A stretch of 38,821 nt of DNA from an uncultured Clostridia bacterium (GCA_946545645.1 CAMNNQ010000132.1:1-38821), one strand, 5' to 3'; shown: positions 26,132 to 34,880, counted from the stretch's first letter. Notes: generated by a model from the letters alone, not told the origin. Numbers and translations are program-made.

Positions 26132-26442
26132 TGCTTTTCGGAAAGAAGAAGCAGAAGGGGACTCCCGAAGCAGAGCTCCGGGCTCTTCACGGCAAGAGAC
26201 TCTCCTATGCCGTCGAGAGGGACGGTGCCGGAGAGCAGGTGCTGGGCAGGAACGGCGGCATTTCGGTGAACCGCACCGAGCTCATCATCGTCTGCGACGG
26301 GCATGAGATCTTCCGGTGCCTGTTGGAAGGCTGTATAGCGGCAGAGCTCATGAGCCGCAACGGGGTCGATATCAAAGGCGATGACTCCCTTTCGGGGAAG
26401 AGAAGGCATATCGTAGCCTATTATTCCAATCTGAGGCAGTAA
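26131..26442 (+). CDS. Small protein coupled to maf, function unknown (103 aa)
   Basis: I do not recognise this protein. It begins with a basic stretch (MLFGKKKQKG) and continues as a compact, probably alpha/beta domain of about 90 residues with GRNGGISVNRTELIIVCDG in the centre. The ATG overlaps the maf stop and GGAGG (26117-26121) lies 9 nt upstream, so the two are translated together. No membrane helix or metal site is apparent. Confidence 0.6.
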   Translation: MLFGKKKQKGTPEAELRALHGKRLSYAVERDGAGEQVLGRNGGISVNRTELIIVCDGHEIFRCLLEGCIAAELMSRNGVDIKGDDSLSGKRRHIVAYYSNLRQ

Positions 26443-26525
26443 GCTGCTGCAATAATGCCTGAGAGGGAACAAAGGCTTTTGTTATGACCCTGCACGGGCT
26501 TAATAAAAAGTTTATTAAATTCTGT

Positions 26526-26554
26526 TTGACAAATCAGATACGCTATGGTATAAT
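26526..26554 (+). promoter_or_regulatory. Sigma-A promoter of the aldolase-like gene
   Basis: TTGACA (26526-26531), 17-bp spacer and TATAAT (26549-26554), a perfect consensus promoter. The leader is about 62 nt. Confidence 0.85.
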
Positions 26555-26622
26555 ATAATCTGTCAAAGAGGTGCTTTAAAGCATTAAAACTTAAAAGCAC
26601 GAAACAAGAAAGGAATGATATT

Positions 26623-27597
26623 ATGAAAGAGATATCCAAGCTGCTGAGCTACCGTCCTGATATCAAGGTCGTAGATGCGACTCTCAGAGACGGCGGCCTT
26701 GTAAACGACTTTTTCTTCAGCGACGATTTTGTAAAAGCGCTTTATAACGCTAACCTGCGTTCCGGAGTAGATTATATGGAATTCGGCTATAAGGCCGACA
26801 GAGAAATGTTTGACGAAAACAAGTTCGGCAAATGCAAGTTCTGCGATGATGACTATATCCGTTCTATCGTCGGCGAGAACAATACCGATCTGAAGATCGC
26901 TGTCATGGCTGATGTCGGCAGATGCAACTACAAGCAGGATATCATCGAGCGCAAGGACAGCCCCATAGATCTTATCAGAGTCGCCACCTATCTGCATACT
27001 ATCCCTACGGCCGTCGATATGATCGAGGATGCAAAACGCAAGGGCTATGAGGTAAGCTGCAATATCATGGCTATCTCCAACACACAGGAGGGAGATCTCA
27101 GAGTCGCTCTCGACATCCTCGGGCAGTCGCCTGTTGATGTTTTCTATATCGTTGACAGCTTCGGAGCGCTCTACCCCGAGCAGATCCAGCGTATCGTCAG
27201 CATCTTTGAGGAAGCAGCGACAAAGTATAACAAGAAGATCGGTATCCACGCTCATAACAACCAGCAGCTTGCTTTTGCGAACACTATCGAAGCTGTCGGA
27301 GACGGAGTAGACTGGCTGGATGCGACCTATTCCTCTATGGGCAGAGGCGCCGGGAACTGCGCTATGGAGCTGCTGCTCAGCTTCCTGAAAAACCCGAAGT
27401 ACAATGCTTTCCCTGTTATAAAGTTCATTGAGGAGCATATGCTGCCGCTGAGAGAGCAGGGAGTCGTATGGGGCTACGATCTCCAGTATATGATGACCGG
27501 CATCCTTAACCGCCATCCGAGAAGTGCCATTGCCTTCACCAAAGAAAAGCGCAAGGATTATTCAGAGTTTTACAAAGAGATAATCGCTCTGGACTAA
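26623..27597 (+). CDS. DRE-TIM metallolyase / aldolase-like enzyme (324 aa)
   Basis: A TIM-barrel enzyme of the HMG-CoA lyase/4-hydroxy-2-oxovalerate aldolase superfamily. The N-terminal VVDATLRDGG carries the DRE-type metal-binding motif and HAHNN (about residues 207-211) supplies the histidine pair. It lacks the C-terminal regulatory domain of isopropylmalate synthase and has no dehydrogenase partner gene, so it is not an obvious MhpE/BphI aldolase. Substrate and pathway are unknown. ATG 26623 has AAAGGA 9 nt upstream. It is monocistronic, with its own promoter and terminator. Confidence 0.8.
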   Translation: MKEISKLLSYRPDIKVVDATLRDGGLVNDFFFSDDFVKALYNANLRSGVDYMEFGYKADREMFDENKFGKCKFCDDDYIRSIVGENNTDLKIAVMADVGRCNYKQDIIERKDSPIDLIRVATYLHTIPTAVDMIEDAKRKGYEVSCNIMAISNTQEGDLRVALDILGQSPVDVFYIVDSFGALYPEQIQRIVSIFEEAATKYNKKIGIHAHNNQQLAFANTIEAVGDGVDWLDATYSSMGRGAGNCAMELLLSFLKNPKYNAFPVIKFIEEHMLPLREQGVVWGYDLQYMMTGILNRHPRSAIAFTKEKRKDYSEFYKEIIALD

Positions 27598-27613
27598 ATA
27601 TCGTATTGACAGA

Positions 27614-27659
27614 AAAACGTATATCCTCTCTCTGCCAGGAAAGGGGATATACGTTTTAT
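27614..27659. terminator. Terminator after the aldolase-like gene
   Basis: AAAACGTATATCC (27614-27626) is the exact complement of GGATATACGTTTT (27645-27657); a 13-bp stem with a T-run. It may act on both strands since the next gene converges. Confidence 0.85.
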
Positions 27660-27734
27660 TATGTATGTATAATTATGCAACTGTCCTGATTTTTGTACTA
27701 TTGATGAATAGCCGTGCAGGCTGGGGATGCGGTG

Positions 27735-28496
<762 letters not shown>

Positions 28497-28511
28497 AGAT
28501 ATATCTCCCGT

Positions 28512-29222
28512 TTATCTGTAATAGGAATAATGCTTTTCCAGCAGCATGAATACCAGCGTTACTATCGCGTTCATAATGAAATAGAAGAGGCCTGCGATAA
28601 ACAGCGGGACTATGGAGCTGTAGGTGTTCATCTGCTGCTTTGCGATGAGCATTATCTCGGCATAGGCGATAGTCGTCGCCAGCGAGGTATCTTTGACAAG
28701 GGTCATGACCTCGTTGGAGACTGCGGGGATAACTCGTTTGAACACCTGCGGAAGGATTATCCTGAAAAAGGTCTGGGGCTTGGTCATACCCAGCATCTGG
28801 GCGGCTTCATACTGCCCGACGGGTATCGACTCCAGACCGCCTCTGAATATCTCGGCAAAGTAGGCCGCATAGTTCAGCGAGAAAGCGACGATCAGGGTAA
28901 TGAACATATAGTTCTCCGAGAGCATGAGCTCCCGCAGCCAGTCGATGAAATCGCTCTCATTGCCGGAATTCTTGGCGTTGCTGACGATCATCGGGATAGC
29001 ATAGTGGACTACGACGATCTGAAGTATCAGCGGCGTTCCTCTCATAACGAGGATATACAGCTTTGTCAGCCAGGAGACAGGCTTGAAGCGGCATTTTTTC
29101 AGCCACATGACTACCATCCCTAAAGGGATCGAAAACAGGAGCGTAAAGAAAAACAGCTTCAAGGTTGCCGGGACATATTCCAGCAGCAGCTTTGTTACAC
29201 TCAAAGCATCATTAAAATTCAA
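28512..29222 (-). CDS. Polar amino-acid ABC transporter permease (236 aa)
   Basis: A membrane subunit of the HisMQ/GlnP family. Several hydrophobic helices are visible, with the EAA loop around EAAQMLGMTKPQTFFRIILPQ (about residues 140-160), which contacts the ATPase. A VMRGTPLILQI motif near the N-terminal half is also typical. The start is TTG at 29222; GGAGG lies 8 nt upstream, and no in-frame ATG lies near. It has its own promoter and is followed 15 bp later by the ATPase gene. A single permease suggests a homodimer. Confidence 0.9.
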   Translation of the reverse strand: MNFNDALSVTKLLLEYVPATLKLFFFTLLFSIPLGMVVMWLKKCRFKPVSWLTKLYILVMRGTPLILQIVVVHYAIPMIVSNAKNSGNESDFIDWLRELMLSENYMFITLIVAFSLNYAAYFAEIFRGGLESIPVGQYEAAQMLGMTKPQTFFRIILPQVFKRVIPAVSNEVMTLVKDTSLATTIAYAEIMLIAKQQMNTYSSIVPLFIAGLFYFIMNAIVTLVFMLLEKHYSYYR

Positions 29223-29254
29223 ACGAAAGACCTCCGTTTCAGCGTGCTAATATG

Positions 29255-29283
29255 ATTATACACTAAAAGGCTGCTTACGTCAA
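29255..29283 (-). promoter_or_regulatory. Promoter of the amino-acid ABC transporter operon
   Basis: Minus strand TTGACG (29283-29278), 17-bp spacer and TATAAT (29260-29255). The start codon is about 30 nt downstream. Confidence 0.75.
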
Positions 29284-29403
29284 GAGGCTGAACCGCTGAC
29301 ATTCCAATACTGCGGCTCCATTCCTTTTCCGGGGGAAGGGGCTGCACAAACAGCCTTAATCGGGTATTCCGCTGTTCGGGTAGATTTCCCGGTTTTACGC
29401 AAT

Positions 29404-29432
29404 TTCGCCGCGCAGCAAAGCAGCGCGGCGAA
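29404..29432. repeat. GC-rich palindrome in the gap between azlD and the ABC permease
   Basis: TTCGCCGCGC (29404-29413) and GCGCGGCGAA (29423-29432) form a perfect 10-bp stem around a 9-nt loop. No T-run follows on either strand. Its GC content stands out from the surrounding non-coding DNA. Confidence 0.5.
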
Positions 29433-29480
29433 CAATAAGAAGGAATAAACAATAACGGCCGAACGGCCTTTGATCTCATG

Positions 29481-29798
29481 CTATTTTACAGCTCCGATGA
29501 TGAGCTCTGCTGCGAATGCCGCTGCGCTGGCGGAGAGGGCGACAACTATCAGCGACTTGCCGAAGAAGGCCAGCACAAATGCTGCTGCCAGCCCGACGCT
29601 GGCTGAGATGACACTGCCTGTCGCATAAAAAACGGCGGGTATCGTCATCGCTCCGAGCACAGCATAGGGGACATAATAAAGAAAGCTCTGAACATAACGC
29701 GACCTGATCTTCCTGCGGAACACCATAAGAGGGAGCATCCTGACCAGATAGGTGACTCCCGCCATTACAAGGATGTAGACAAGGAGCTTTGCTGTCAT
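29481..29798 (-). CDS. azlD: AzlD-family branched-chain amino-acid exporter subunit (105 aa)
   Basis: The small integral membrane partner of AzlC. Four hydrophobic segments fit the family, with the conserved TYLVRMLPL near the N-terminus and basic loop RRKIRSRYV. It forms an exporter for branched-chain amino acids (or analogues such as azaleucine) in B. subtilis. The ATG at 29798 overlaps the azlC stop by 4 bp, so the two are translationally coupled. Confidence 0.9.
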   Translation of the reverse strand: MTAKLLVYILVMAGVTYLVRMLPLMVFRRKIRSRYVQSFLYYVPYAVLGAMTIPAVFYATGSVISASVGLAAAFVLAFFGKSLIVVALSASAAAFAAELIIGAVK

Positions 29799-30523
29799 TT
29801 CTCGCCGCCCCCCTCTTCATCGTGTTTTACGGGGAAGAAGAAAGCCCCGGCTGCTGCTGCGATAACTGTGCAGATTATGATCCGGAAACCCTCGGAGATC
29901 CCTGAGAACACGGGTATGTATCTCATGCAGCAGGCTCCGCCGACAGCTATGGCTACGACAGTCAGCACGCCTATCGCTTTTCTCGCCGCCGGGACGAATA
30001 TAGCGACGAACATACCGTAGATCGCTATGCCGAGAGCAGCTTTGAGCTTTTCGGGGAGTATCTCACCCGCAGCTCCTCCAAGGAGAGTGCCTGCCGCCCA
30101 GCCGACCCAGGGCAGAGATATGAGCCCTGCCATATACTGCTTGGAGACCTCTTCGCTCTTGCCCGAAGCGACAGCGAAGATCTCGTCGGTTATCCCGAAG
30201 GAGACCCCGAGCCTTGAGAGCCAGGTGAATTTACTGTCCAGCTTCTGCGAAAGTGAAAGGCTCATGAGAGAGTATCTGAGGTTTATGACGAGCTGCGCTA
30301 TGGCCATCTCGATAAGCCCTCCGTCGGAGGCGATGACAGTAAGCCCCGCCACCTGCCCTGCGGATGTCAGGTTCGTCATAGAGATGAGGACCGCCGCAAA
30401 TACCGAGAGCCCGTTGGAAACTGCCATTATCCCGAAGCCGAAGGATACCGAAAGATAGCCCAGAGCTATGGGGATGCTGTCTTTGAGCCCTCCGAGAAAG
30501 CCCCGGCTTTTTGCTCTGTCCAT
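29795..30523 (-). CDS. azlC: AzlC-family branched-chain amino-acid exporter subunit (242 aa)
   Basis: The large membrane subunit of the AzlCD exporter. An N-terminal GLKDSIPIALGYLSVSFGFG motif and NLTSAGQVAG with NLRYSLMSL in the first half are family features; about six helices are visible. The start at ATG 30523 has GGAGG 7 nt upstream. It is in one transcript with azlD (overlap), from its own promoter at 30605-30633. A basic/acidic C-terminal tail (KHDEEGGGEK) ends it. Confidence 0.92.
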   Translation of the reverse strand: MDRAKSRGFLGGLKDSIPIALGYLSVSFGFGIMAVSNGLSVFAAVLISMTNLTSAGQVAGLTVIASDGGLIEMAIAQLVINLRYSLMSLSLSQKLDSKFTWLSRLGVSFGITDEIFAVASGKSEEVSKQYMAGLISLPWVGWAAGTLLGGAAGEILPEKLKAALGIAIYGMFVAIFVPAARKAIGVLTVVAIAVGGACCMRYIPVFSGISEGFRIIICTVIAAAAGAFFFPVKHDEEGGGEK

Positions 30524-30604
30524 TTCTGACCCTCCTGACCTGCCTTAGTGCATATTTCTTCCCGAAGCGCGTTTAGAACGCATTTTTCCCGAGCATACTT
30601 ATAA

Positions 30605-30633
30605 AGTATAGCACATACTTTTAAATAATGCAA
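30605..30633 (-). promoter_or_regulatory. Promoter of azlCD
   Basis: Minus strand TTGCAT (30633-30628), 17-bp spacer and TATACT (30610-30605). AGTATG direct repeats lie around the -10 (in the spacer and just downstream) and might be an operator. Confidence 0.55.
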
Positions 30634-30678
30634 AACGTGTATGTTAATAAAGATTGTCTAAATGTAACCGTTTTTTCA

Positions 30679-30707
30679 TTGACTTAAAGGACATAATCGG
30701 ATATAAT
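30679..30707 (+). promoter_or_regulatory. Promoter of the SH3-like membrane protein gene
   Basis: TTGACT (30679-30684), 17-bp spacer and TATAAT (30702-30707). The ribosome-binding site begins about 43 nt downstream. It is divergent from the azlCD promoter. Confidence 0.8.
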
Positions 30708-30760
30708 TATTATGTATCCCGCAAAAACACCTATTATCCGACTTGAGGAAGGAGAACGAA

Positions 30761-31279
30761 ATGAGTAAGCGACAGAACATCCGTGAAGGATACGACGAAG
30801 CTCCCGCGCAGAACTGGTCGTCTCTTGTAAAAGGACTTATAGCTATCATGATTACGGCTCTTTTGGTCGTTATGATCACCTTGCTCTTTGCAAAGAGCCT
30901 CTTTGTCTCCAATGCGACTTCTACCCGAGAGACCGGCAGGCTGACAGCGCCTCCCAACTATACCACTATCTCCACGACTACTACTTCTATGACCACTACT
31001 ACTACGACGACTACCACCACCAAGGCCTTCAACGACGATCCTTATAAGCAGGAAGAGCCGGAGCAGACCGGACAGACTCAGATGATCGTCAAGAGCGCTG
31101 TATGGCTCCACCCGCAGCCCAACTCCAGCTCGGAGAATATCCTCGTTATCCCGAAGGATGCACAGGTAACTGCTTTCTCCATAACCAACGGAAACTGGAT
31201 CGAGGTCGAGTATAACGGGCACAGAGGCTATGCCTACGGCGATTTCTTCACCGGCGACAGACCTACGAATATAACCTGA
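30761..31279 (+). CDS. Membrane-anchored SH3-like domain protein with a threonine tract (172 aa)
   Basis: The N-terminal tail is cytoplasmic-type, then one membrane helix (about residues 25-45, IMITALLVVMITLLF), then a long Thr tract (TTISTTTTSMTTTTTTTTTT, about 70-90), then a bacterial SH3-type domain (about 105-165) with a GYAYGDFF end. The Thr tract is probably a glycosylated spacer holding the SH3 domain away from the cell. SH3 domains of this type bind cell-wall peptides; a catalytic domain is absent. ATG 30761 has AAGGAG 5 nt upstream. The same Thr-rich linker style occurs in the SleB-like protein at 21519. It ends with a strong terminator. Confidence 0.75.
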   Translation: MSKRQNIREGYDEAPAQNWSSLVKGLIAIMITALLVVMITLLFAKSLFVSNATSTRETGRLTAPPNYTTISTTTTSMTTTTTTTTTTKAFNDDPYKQEEPEQTGQTQMIVKSAVWLHPQPNSSSENILVIPKDAQVTAFSITNGNWIEVEYNGHRGYAYGDFFTGDRPTNIT

Positions 31280-31285
31280 TAACAG

Positions 31286-31314
31286 GACGGCGGAGCTCCC
31301 GCCGTCTTTTTTTT
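31286..31314 (+). terminator. Terminator after the SH3-like gene
   Basis: GACGGCGG (31286-31293) and CCGCCGTC (31299-31306) form an 8-bp stem followed by a run of Ts to 31314. Confidence 0.9.
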
Positions 31315-31351
31315 CAAAGCGTGTTTTATTTCTTTTTTCTTGCATTTCTTA

Positions 31352-31380
31352 TTGACACATACTTTCAGAAGTGCTATAAT
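31352..31380 (+). promoter_or_regulatory. Sigma-A promoter for the mgtE leader
   Basis: TTGACA (31352-31357), 17-bp spacer and TATAAT (31375-31380), a perfect promoter. Transcription from about 31387 would give a 235-nt leader before mgtE. Confidence 0.9.
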
Positions 31381-31425
31381 AACTTTAGGTGGATATGACC
31401 TTTTCAGAACGATCAAAAGTGAGGT

Positions 31426-31532
31426 GAGGGCTATGCCGGGCGGCGACAGTTGCAGTAGTAGTACCGGGCGACGGTGTTACGGTCTTATGATATGCAACAC
31501 GAGGTGCTGCCTTGGTCCGAGGCTCAGCCCTC
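31426..31532 (+). ncRNA. Structured 5' leader of mgtE, candidate Mg2+-responsive element (family not identified)
   Basis: The leader folds on paper into nested helices: GAGGGCT (31426-31432) with AGCCCTC (31526-31532), GGCGGC (31439-31444) with GCTGCC (31506-31511), and GTTGCA (31449-31454) with TGCAAC (31493-31498), with a small ACCG/CGGT hairpin (31463-31475) inside. A terminator (31558-31587) follows and lies just before the mgtE start, so it may regulate transcription of mgtE. The 5' end AGGTGAGG recalls the start of the M-box riboswitch, which often controls mgtE, but the rest does not match what I remember of M-box sequence or length. The function is inferred from context only. Confidence 0.55.
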
Positions 31533-31557
31533 TTGTTTGTGTTTTATAAAACCCGAT

Positions 31558-31595
31558 GCCCCGCCCCCTTTGAGAGCGGGCTTTTTTATGCCCGC
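31558..31595 (+). terminator. Terminator and alternative hairpin at the end of the mgtE leader
   Basis: GCCCCGC (31558-31564) pairs with GCGGGC (31576-31581), then TTTTTT, an intrinsic terminator. The same GCGGGC can also pair with GCCCGC (31590-31595) across the T-run, giving two exclusive hairpins. The palindrome GTTTTATAAAAC (31541-31552) lies just upstream. Confidence 0.65.
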
Positions 31596-31621
31596 ATAAA
31601 GTCTGAATGGGGTGATATGAT

Positions 31622-33019
31622 ATGGGTGAGAATAGTACCGTAAGGCAGGATTATGCCGAGGAGATACTGAGGCTCATCAGAGGCAACGATTCTCCGAAAA
31701 TGCTCGGAGAAAAACTCAGCGATTATCACGGCAGCGATATTGCTCAGGCTATGGAGCAGTTCAATGCTTCAGACCGCAAAAAGCTCTTCCGGGTCTGCCT
31801 TACAGACCTGCTCTCGGAGGTCTTTGAATACCTGGACGAGGATGTCGCAGGCAATTATATCGCTGAGATGGATATAAAAAAGGCTGCGGAGGTAGTCGCA
31901 AGCCTTGAGACCGATACCGCAGCAGGAGTCCTGCATGAGGTCGAAAAGGAAAAGCGGGCGCTCATCATCGAGGAGCTGCCCCAGGAGATAAGAAACGAGA
32001 TCAAGCTCATCGCTTCCTTTGACGAGGATGAGATCGGAAGCCGTACAACGACAAATATGATCGTCATCCGGGAGAACCTCTCTATCAAGGAGGCTATGAA
32101 CGAGCTCGTCCGCCAGGCCGAGGAGAACGACAATATCTCGACTATATTCGTCACAGACGAAAGGGGAGAGTTCTACGGAGCGATAGATCTTAAAGATCTG
32201 ATAACCGCCCGCAGCAAAGTTTCTCTCTCCGATCTGATAGCTACCAGCTTCCCCTATGTCTATGCCCACGAGAGCGTTGACGAATGTATCGAGAAGCTGA
32301 AGGACTATTCCGAGGATTCAATACCTGTGCTTGACGACAACAGCCGCCTGCTGGGCGTCATAACCGCCAAGAGCGTCATCGAAGCGGTAGACGACGAGAT
32401 GGGCGAGGATTACGCCATGCTCGCAGGTCTGACCGCAGAGGAAGATCTGAACGAACCTCTGAAAGCAAGTATGAAAAAGCGCCTGCCCTGGCTGCTGATA
32501 CTTCTGGGGCTGGGTATGCTGGTCTCCAGTGTAGTCGGAGTGTTCGAGAAGGTCATCGCAGAGCTGACTGTGATCATGGCCTTCCAGTCGCTGATACTGG
32601 ATATGGCCGGTAACGTCGGGACACAGTCGCTGGCTGTGACCATCCGTGTCCTTATGGACGAGAACCTGACCTTCCGACAGAAAGGAAAGCTGGTGCTCAA
32701 AGAGATGAGGGTCGGCTTCTCCAACGGTATCCTGCTGGGGGCTATCTCATTTATCTTTGTCGGGCTGTATATCATGATATTCAAGCATAAGACCGCTGCC
32801 TTTGCCTTTGCGGTCTCGGGCTGTATCGGGGTCTCCATGCTGCTGGCAATGCTGATATCCAGCGCCGTCGGGACGCTTATACCGCTCTTCTTCAAGCGAA
32901 TAGGCGTTGACCCGGCAGTTGCTTCCGGCCCGCTGATAACCACCGTCAACGACCTTGTCGCGGTAGTGACCTACTACGGCATGAGCTGGCTCTTCCTTCT
33001 CCAGATACTGAAGTTCTGA
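31622..33019 (+). CDS. mgtE: Magnesium transporter MgtE (465 aa)
   Basis: A Mg2+-gated channel of the inner membrane. The layout is an N-terminal MgtE_N superhelical domain (about residues 1-135), tandem CBS domains (about 140-265), a plug helix and five membrane helices. The pore-region signatures are GNVGTQSLAVTIR (about 332-344) and DPAVASGPLITTVND (about 432-446). The ATG at 31622 has GGGGTG about 8 nt upstream. It is transcribed from the promoter at 31352 through the structured leader, the arrangement seen for Mg2+-regulated mgtE genes. A convergent terminator follows. Confidence 0.94.
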   Translation: MGENSTVRQDYAEEILRLIRGNDSPKMLGEKLSDYHGSDIAQAMEQFNASDRKKLFRVCLTDLLSEVFEYLDEDVAGNYIAEMDIKKAAEVVASLETDTAAGVLHEVEKEKRALIIEELPQEIRNEIKLIASFDEDEIGSRTTTNMIVIRENLSIKEAMNELVRQAEENDNISTIFVTDERGEFYGAIDLKDLITARSKVSLSDLIATSFPYVYAHESVDECIEKLKDYSEDSIPVLDDNSRLLGVITAKSVIEAVDDEMGEDYAMLAGLTAEEDLNEPLKASMKKRLPWLLILLGLGMLVSSVVGVFEKVIAELTVIMAFQSLILDMAGNVGTQSLAVTIRVLMDENLTFRQKGKLVLKEMRVGFSNGILLGAISFIFVGLYIMIFKHKTAAFAFAVSGCIGVSMLLAMLISSAVGTLIPLFFKRIGVDPAVASGPLITTVNDLVAVVTYYGMSWLFLLQILKF

Positions 33020-33033
33020 AATAATAAGCTGAA

Positions 33034-33070
33034 AAAAAGGATATTCCTCACAATGGGGAATATCCTTTCT
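33034..33070. terminator. Bidirectional terminator between mgtE and xylB
   Basis: AAAGGATATTCC (33036-33047) and GGAATATCCTTT (33057-33068) are exact complements with A/T flanks, between two converging genes. Confidence 0.85.
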
Positions 33071-33105
33071 GTGTACTATAAGAAGATCATGCCGCCTCCG
33101 GCATA

Positions 33106-34629
33106 TCAGAGAGCTGCCAGCTTGGCGAACTCTGCCTTGAGAGCGGGATAGATCTCTCTGTATAGCTGATAGTATTTCTCGTATTCGGGGACATTGGCTT
33201 CGTTGGGAGCCTGTGTCTTGTCAACCTTGCAGACTGCCTTGCAGGCCTCGGGAACGCTGGAATAGATCCCTGCGCCGGTGAGAGCCAACAGAGCAACACC
33301 GAGAGCCGGGCCTTCCTTGGAGGATGCGGTCTTAACGGGGCAGTTGTAGAGGTCTGCCAGCATAGAGCGCCACAGCGGAGAGCTTCCGCCGCCGCCGCAG
33401 GCCATCATATCGGAAACATTGATCTTCATCTCTCTGAATACCTCGACACAGTCGCGGAGGCTGTAGCTTACGCCCTCCATAACGGCGCGGAGCATTTCTT
33501 TCTTGGTGTGCATAGCCGAAAGGCCGAAGAATACGCCTCTTGCATTTGGGTCAAGGTGAGGGGTGCGCTCGCCCATAAGGTAGGGAAGATAGAGCAGCCT
33601 GTTCGCGCCGACGGGAACTGTCTCTGCCTGCTTGTCCATAAGGTAGTATTCGTCAACGCCCATATATTTTGCAGTTTCCTTCTCGGAGCCGCAGAAGTTA
33701 TCTCTGAACCATTTGAGGGAGAGGCCTGCGCCCTGGGTAACGCCCATAACGTGCCAACTGCCCGGAACTGCCGCGCAGCAGGTATGTACTCTGCCCTTGG
33801 GGTCGATAGCTATGCCGGAAGTGTGTGCGAACACAACGCCGGAGGTGCCGATAGTCGTAAAGGCCTTGCCGTCCTCGCAGACGCCGGTGCCGATAGCTGC
33901 GGCTGCATTGTCGCCGGCTCCGCCGACAACGATAGTGCCCTCGTTAAGACCCAGCTCGGCAGCCATTTCCTTGGTCAGAGTGCCAGTGACCTCACATGAC
34001 TCATAGACCTTGCCGAACCAGCTCTTATCCAGACCGAAAGCAGAGATCAGCTCATCCGACCACTTTCTGTTGGGGACATCCAGGAGCTGCATACCGGAAG
34101 CATCGGAAACTTCCGTTGCATACTCGTGGGTCAGCACGAAACGCAGGAAGTCCTTGGGCAGCAGGATATGAGCGATCTTGGCGAAATTCTCGGGCTCGTT
34201 GTTCTTTACCCAGAGAATCTTGGCGGCAGTCCAGCCGGTGAGGGCGGGGTTGGCTGTGATCTCGATGAGCTTCTTCTCTCCGACATTCTCGTTCATCCAC
34301 TCGACCTCTTTGGCGGTACGCTGGTCGCACCAGATGATCGAGGGGCGGATAACGTTGTTGTCCTTATCAAGCATTACAAGACCGTGCATCTGGCCGGAGA
34401 TACCGATACCCTTTACATCGTCCTTGTTCACACCGCTCTGAGCCATAACGGCCTTGATGGTGTTTATCATAGCCAAAGCCCAATCGCCGGGCATCTGCTC
34501 GGCATAGCCGTTCTTGGGCTGATACATAGGATACTCGATCGTCTTGGAGGCGATAACAGTACCCTTCTCGTCGAACAGAACGGTCTTGGTGCCGCTCGTT
34601 CCGCAGTCTACTCCGATTACATAAGCCAT
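33106..34629 (-). CDS. xylB: Xylulokinase (507 aa)
   Basis: A FGGY-family kinase that phosphorylates D-xylulose to xylulose 5-phosphate for the pentose phosphate pathway. The N-terminus has YVIGVDCGTSGTKTVLFD (phosphate loop), then GISGQMHGLV and IIWCDQRT. GGAGDNAAAAIGTGV, GTSGVVFAH and ACGGGGSSPLWRSMLAD are the C-lobe family motifs. The start at ATG 34629 has AAGGAG 9 nt upstream; a TTG 6 nt earlier is possible. It has its own promoter, but no xylose isomerase or transporter gene is next to it. Confidence 0.9.
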   Translation of the reverse strand: MAYVIGVDCGTSGTKTVLFDEKGTVIASKTIEYPMYQPKNGYAEQMPGDWALAMINTIKAVMAQSGVNKDDVKGIGISGQMHGLVMLDKDNNVIRPSIIWCDQRTAKEVEWMNENVGEKKLIEITANPALTGWTAAKILWVKNNEPENFAKIAHILLPKDFLRFVLTHEYATEVSDASGMQLLDVPNRKWSDELISAFGLDKSWFGKVYESCEVTGTLTKEMAAELGLNEGTIVVGGAGDNAAAAIGTGVCEDGKAFTTIGTSGVVFAHTSGIAIDPKGRVHTCCAAVPGSWHVMGVTQGAGLSLKWFRDNFCGSEKETAKYMGVDEYYLMDKQAETVPVGANRLLYLPYLMGERTPHLDPNARGVFFGLSAMHTKKEMLRAVMEGVSYSLRDCVEVFREMKINVSDMMACGGGGSSPLWRSMLADLYNCPVKTASSKEGPALGVALLALTGAGIYSSVPEACKAVCKVDKTQAPNEANVPEYEKYYQLYREIYPALKAEFAKLAAL

Positions 34630-34681
34630 AAACAAAACTCCTTTGATTTAAGATAGGATATATGCCAAATTCATCAATACA

Positions 34682-34710
34682 ATTATACTATATTTCCGCA
34701 TTAACGTCAA
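34682..34710 (-). promoter_or_regulatory. Promoter of xylB
   Basis: Minus strand TTGACG (34710-34705), 17-bp spacer and TATAAT (34687-34682). Leader is about 45 nt. Confidence 0.75.
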
Positions 34711-34811
34711 TAGCCGCGCTTATCAAAAATTGCGGAGTTTAGGGCAGAAAACGGCTCCCGCAGGCGATGCTCTCCCTTGAAAATGATTTTTATCCCGCCA
34801 GCATAAACCCC

Positions 34812-34840
34812 TTGCAAAAAATCTGACTATGTGCTATAAT
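34812..34840 (+). promoter_or_regulatory. Promoter of the methionyl-type tRNA ligase gene
   Basis: TTGCAA (34812-34817), 17-bp spacer and TATAAT (34835-34840). It resembles the TTGCAAAAAA form of the promoter at 16649. Confidence 0.75.
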
Positions 34841-34880
34841 TACTGTGTATCTGTGATATCATCCGAAAGGAAGTATAAGA

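Noticed and set aside
29219-29479. 86-codon minus-strand frame in the gap between azlD and the ABC permease gene
   Set aside because: No ribosome-binding site, basic low-complexity content, and the ABC promoter lies inside it.
31396-31428. 10-codon reading frame (MTFSERSKVR) in the mgtE leader as a leader peptide
   Set aside because: The upstream AGGTGG is too close to the ATG, no amino-acid run is evident, and the region fits a structured RNA better.
31387-31621. Confident assignment of the mgtE leader as an M-box riboswitch
   Set aside because: Only the 5' AGGTGAGG resembles it; the nested-helix pattern and the length do not fit what I recall of the family.
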